NCBI RefSeq assembly: GCF_000764305.2
Contig: NW_025946746.1
Coordinates: 1 to 64,000, forward strand
Direction: 5' to 3'
DNA from: Hyalella azteca
Lineage: Eukaryota > Arthropoda > Malacostraca > Amphipoda > Hyalellidae
Length of the DNA stretch: 64,000 nt
Part shown: piece after piece, positions 59,164-64,000 of the stretch
How positions within the stretch are numbered: the stretch's first letter is position 1
Layout: every line of letters starts with the position of its first letter
Notes under the pieces: generated by a model
What the model was told of the DNA's origin: nothing
Seen by the model: the letters and a program-made list of their open reading frames with translations, nothing else
Database searches by the model: none
Program-made: the position numbers and the translations under genes

Positions 59164-60299
59164 CAATTGGACTAAATCGCTTCTGCACCAACCTTGTCTA
59201 CCAACTACGTGGAAAAATCACTTCTTTGCACAACACCGAATGCTAATTTGTTTATCGGCCGTTATAAAAACTTATAATAATAAATGATTTCATAATACGA
59301 TTGATTTCATAATACGATTAATAATACGATTATATTTCATAGTGCGATAATAATGCAACCGTGTTATCAAAGATAAAAATAACTTAAAAACCTGCGAAGT
59401 AAGATGTATTTTGATACAGTACCTAAAATTTTCAGACCATAAGAAGATACTAGAAAGCCCGGTAATACCGATACTTTTGTTATCATTGAAAAACCATAAA
59501 CCTTTATCTCACGCCGAGGTGAACAATATTTGTACTAATTATGCGTATAAATAAAGATCAGACGAACGTATTTTATGCTTTTCAGCTGATTGTCATGTAA
59601 AAACGCTGGATAAATTGTTTTGCAACATTCAAACAGCGAGACATTGCCATCATAAGAAGATATTTAAATATCAGGTGATAAATAGCGTTGAATACACACA
59701 ACATTAAGACTCGATCAAAACACCGTTCATACAATGCAGTTATATTGAAAATGAATTACATTCAGCGCCCCTACATCATTTATTTGTTACGGGCCTGCGT
59801 GACGTCTTCGGCCTACTATTGTTTTTACTGCAGTCTGCCATGATCAAGGATCTATTTAGAAATATAAATTAATAAAAAAATAATTTGAATTTTGATTACT
59901 AACAAAATTTAATGTCGTTCTCTACACAGTGAGTTGCCTTTAATAAAAACGAATATCTGGAAGTGGCTGGTGCAATAAAAAGTTTTCTCATCCCGGCTAT
60001 GCACGCGGAGCAGGAAGCAATATCAGTCTTCATGTCAGCGGATGACGCAAGACGATGGTAATGATAGTCGTGCATGATAATGATACTCGTGATAATATCC
60101 CCCCTTGCATTGCGCACTGGAGATGAGCACAGCAGTTGAGCGGCTTGCTCTAATTGCATCACTGCCAACCCTATCTATATGGAGCGTTCCTGTGGCGTGG
60201 CGTCACGAAGCTCGTACCTGAGAGTCGCTTGCATGGCAGGAGCGCTTCCGCGGCAGATCAAATCGGATCATATGGCAGATTGTTTTGGTTAGTTATTGA
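59164..60299. other. No gene recognised
   Basis: AT-rich sequence with a short 'cataatacgatt' repetition near 59290-59330. Confidence 0.5.
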
Positions 60300-60315
60300 G
60301 GGTTATAGACACAAG

Positions 60316-61260
60316 CCCTAACAAAATTCGGGGACCGCCTAGGCTTCGGCCGAATAGTCACTACACTCGGCACAAAGTTATGCTGGGTCCGCTTGGTCAC
60401 CCGATTGAAATCAGTTTCTGTTCAGAATCTCTTATATCTGAATTTATAGAGTATGACAAGGGTTGGCCGAGCCGAGTCATACCGAGCTAGCCCGCTGCCC
60501 AGAGGCTGCTCTACGAACCCTGAGCCGAAGCGGACACTAAACCTATCAAAATTCCCTATCAAAATTTTTAGCTGATGGCGAGCCTGAATTAGGAACAGCC
60601 TAGGACTCGGACCGAATTAACATATATATATATATAAATCAGCTTCTCTATGTCCGCTTTTTGGTCTACATTCCGGTCCCCGAATCAGACAGCTACCAGA
60701 GCCTGGTGAGGGGACTTAAGGGATTCTGCCAACTCTTGCCCTACTCTCAGGAGACCATAAAGTCGGTCAGGAGGTTCTGACTAGTCGCTGATTGCGATCA
60801 GTTGGCCAACTGACCCTGACGAATAACTTTGCGCCGAGTGTAGTGAATATTCGGCCGAAGCCTAGGCGGTCCCCGAATTTTGTTAATTAGGGTTTTTAGT
60901 TGGTGGCGACCCTGAATTAGGAACCGCCTAGGACTCGGACCGAACGTAAATCAGCTTCTCTATGTCCGCTTTTTGGTCTACATTCCGGTCCCCAAATCAG
61001 ACAGCTACCAGAGCCTGGTGAGGGGACTGAGGGGATTCTGCCAACTCTTGCCCTACTCTCAGGAGACTATAAAGTCGGCCAGGCGGTTCTGACTAGTCGC
61101 TGATTGCGATCAGTTGGCCAACTGACCCAGAATAACTCTAACGCGAACATAGCAACTCTGGGGCAGAGGCTGAAGCATACCCCGAATTTTGTTAGGGAAG
61201 AAGCTGATTTACGTGCTTCACACACACAGAGAAGCTGATTTATGTCGCGCATGCCTCCAA
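60316..61260. repeat. Complex repeat cluster with CCCTAACAAAATTCGGGG ends
   Basis: Inverted arms at 60316-60385 and 60822-60892 share 'gaccgcctaggcttcggccg' and 'cactacactcggc'. A block at about 60573-60845 is repeated directly at about 60905-61130 ('tcagcttctctatgtccgct', 'cagacagctaccagagcctg'). Another inverted CCCCGAATTTTGTTAGGG end occurs at about 61178-61196. It looks like a transposon family inserted into itself. No transposase domain seen. Confidence 0.75.
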
Positions 61261-63727
61261 ATTTCGTTAGGGTGAATGATACTGTGAGCATGGAGTTAAT
61301 CGCGTAACGCGTTATCAAACTTTATTAATAAATAATTTATAAATTATTTTAATCATAAACTTTAGCATTTGAACTCATGAATATAGCATATTTTTTAAGT
61401 GAAGCGTATACGCATAACAAACGCGTATAAGCACCATGCTAAGCAACTTCATTTCGCAAGATATCCATGCGTAAGAAAAGACGATCCGGTCAAACTATTC
61501 TTATGCTACATTAACTATCAAATGAAGCGCTCCCAAAATAATTGCTACAATATGTCTTATTTCCGCATTAGAGGTCATCGTTGAAGCATATGTAGAGCGT
61601 CACGAGAGTCATCACTGATATTAATGATGAAAGACAGACAGCAATTGGGACCGAGCTGCGTTACATCAGGTCTTGCATCATCCAGCGAGGTGGTGAGCGT
61701 ATGCGCGTTCAGCCGCAAAAAAGTTTGATGTTCAAGAATTATTACGTTACCTTGAACTAAGGGACCAAATCTTAAGCTATTTGATGCGCATAATGCTTCA
61801 TGTGAGTATTACGATTTTATATTTCAAAACTTCTTGAATTCAAGTAAAATGCATGATCTTCCTCCATTCTAAGTGTATATTTATTACACGTTTATTCTGA
61901 TATATCCGACAAAACGAATGTCCGCTTTAAACAGACACACGTTCTACGTATGTCCCCCCACGAGCATCAATCACACATCTCCAAATACACAGCGGCATCA
62001 GGTTTGGATTTGTGTCTATATAGGTTTACAGTGAGCAACCGTTCGAGCCACGTGCTAGACTCAGGCGCGCCACCATGTGTGCTGTACTATACAACTCTTA
62101 TAAACATCACCTGGCCATCTGTTCTGCCTCGTCATGATTGTCACTGCTTCAAATACCGATCTAGTTTTGTGAAAATTACTTTGTGAAATACAATGGAAAA
62201 TACTCATAGTAAATACACAGCTTGTCATAATAATAAGCATAGCAAATAAGGCGGTTCAATCTCGCAATAAGCTGTGGATGTTCTGCAATTTAAAAAAAAA
62301 TTAAGGTCTGTGGTTCAAGTATGTCGTTAGAGAACGTGGTTTGTTGTAAATGTCCCTCGCTACCTCACGCTAGCTCACCGTTCATTCTACCCAATTTTTC
62401 GTTCCCTGCGCGTGGGAAAACATCGAAGGTCGAGGGAAAATCCACAAACTAACTGTGCCGATCATACAGAGAAAAAGATTGTTTCATCGACTAATTATTG
62501 GGCGTGAGATAATCGAAATATATTTAGTCGCAATGCTACTTCTCAGATTAAATTATTTTACGTCCTAACTACATTTACTGGAAACAATTAAACGACATTA
62601 CTGTATAATCGGAAAATAAATTGTCGCAGGATATCTTGAAATGTAGTAGCCATCAATGATATTTATATATAAAGTAGGACAAAAGGTTAAGCTGTTTGAA
62701 ATAGGAATTGACGTTTCAATTAAATGTATTTATAATGGCAATTTTTCAGATTAGGACCGCAAATCGTCTTTGAAAACGGACGAAAAAAATATATCGACAG
62801 AATGTTTAAAATGTTTTCTGTTCGGTTGACCAACTACAAAGTCAATATTGGTGTCAATATTTCTATTAGCAAGTACTGCATGTAGAAACGTGTTGAATGT
62901 TGTTACGAGTAATGACTAATGAATGTACAGTGTCTTCTAATAAAAATGAATATATCGTGAAATTTCTTTCCGGAATTACCAGTGCCATTCATTGCACGCA
63001 AATTTTCATCAGTAAGTAAACCAAATTGGCTGAGGTTTAATCTCTAGGTAGTGTATATATTCAATTGATGAAAAGCTTCGTCAAATACTGTAAATAAGAG
63101 TGTCGTCTACACTGATTATGTAGTGTGATATCGCCTATTACGAGCCTATGGGGAAAAGAAAACAGAAAAACTCTCAGAAAATAACTTATCAACAGCATCG
63201 GAGTTCCCATTCATACTTGCCATTGATGGCCATGAATCAATTAGCCAATAAATATCCCTCAAGACGACGCCTGGGAATATCGTGTCAGGATGGAACGCTA
63301 TCACGCACACGACGTCCACGCTGATGCATTAAAGCCAAAGCCAGCTGTGCGATCTGAACGTCTTGTAGAGACTGCGAACTGATCAAATATGAAGTATATA
63401 TATTGAACATCAATTATTGGTGGGTTCAACAAGCAGACCAAGCCCCACCAAGTAGACATTTCAATACGCAGAAATTCACCTTTCTGAGGCTAGTGTAAGA
63501 AAGCATTGTCATTCCTAAGATCTACTTAAACGTGAGCTTTTTTCAAGATTGTAAACACAGAAAGAGTAAATTGGAAAGGACGTATAAATTTGATTTTTAG
63601 ACGAGCGATTGAACGAACAGAAAATATTATGATTTCTGGATATTAATTAGAGAAAAGACGCAGACTTCTCAGTTATTAGAGCATCTTATCTCTTTCACTG
63701 CTTGATCAAGTTAACAAGAAATGTGTT
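61261..63727. other. No gene recognised
   Basis: AT-rich sequence with no supportable exon or repeat. Confidence 0.5.
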
Positions 63728-63880
63728 TTTAACGCTTTTTCTCATTTATGGAAAAAGTGCCCTTTTGTGCTCGTCATGTCCGTCCGTCTGTCTGTCCGCC
63801 TGTCCGTCCGTGACTATCACATTTTCGTCGACGAGAAAATGCGCTCTCTGTCCACTGCAGTGAGTACTGAATTATATTTT
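63728..63880. repeat. Dispersed repeat with GTCCGTCC core, copy 3
   Basis: It begins 'aacgctttttctcatttatgg', contains 'gtccgtccgtctgtctgtcc' and ends 'gacgagaaaatgcgctctct' plus 'cactgcagtgagtactgaa'. It shares its structure with copies at 33003 and 40580, which ties this end of the window to the M6-bearing part. Confidence 0.8.
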
Positions 63881-64000
63881 TTTAGATAGCCTCATGAACA
63901 CGGTATTGGTTTTACCTTATTCATCGGAGGTACATTACAATAACGAAAGTTCGGACTGAACTCGGTAAATATAGAATAATAAAAAACGGAGCATCGATGT

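Noticed and set aside
1..64000. CRISPR array or prokaryotic operon
   Set aside because: The regular repeats are tandem minisatellites without unique spacers, and the genes have spliceosomal introns.

Overview
This is animal nuclear DNA, most likely arthropod. Two conserved metazoan genes with canonical GT-AG introns sit in AT-rich sequence crowded with transposon remnants, foldback elements and minisatellites. The M6 protein resembles insect M6 more than vertebrate PLP, but the species cannot be named from the sequence alone.

Layout. From 1 to 9000 there are only repeats: a hAT-like element with a paralogous empty site, a decayed CR1-like non-LTR retrotransposon, a large palindrome carrying Tc1/mariner-like MITEs, and a CCAAT-containing 30-bp tandem array. 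A second copy of the first hAT family is at 12681-12946. From 13290 to 16660 lies a decayed Ty3/Gypsy pol fragment (minus strand) with a mariner-like element inserted in the integrase. TMEM147 (plus strand, five exons, 227 aa) occupies 17109-20393. The PLP/M6 family gene M6 (minus strand, six coding exons, 247 aa) runs from 36753 down to 23076; its long introns hold five minisatellites or foldbacks and one 1.66-kb hAT element. From 36754 to 44924 no gene is recognised. Two minus-strand exons of an unrecognised Ser/Pro-rich protein follow at 44925-45710 and 47422-48541. Minisatellites, another CR1 3' end and featureless AT-rich DNA extend to about 55700.

The most unusual locus is 55935-57761 (plus strand). 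It is a 608-codon frame from ATG to TGA with 21 in-frame TAA/TAG codons and no in-frame TGA, although 32 TGA triplets lie in the other two frames. Read with TAA and TAG as glutamine (the ciliate-type code) it gives one coherent multi-pass membrane protein. It is either foreign DNA (ciliate or another TAR=Gln organism) placed here by transfer or misassembly, or an improbable decay pattern. The flanks contain repeats shared with the rest of the window, so the junctions are what needs checking.

The genes do not form a pathway. TMEM147 is an ER translocon/nicalin-associated membrane protein and M6 is a plasma-membrane tetraspan protein. Most other content is repetitive.
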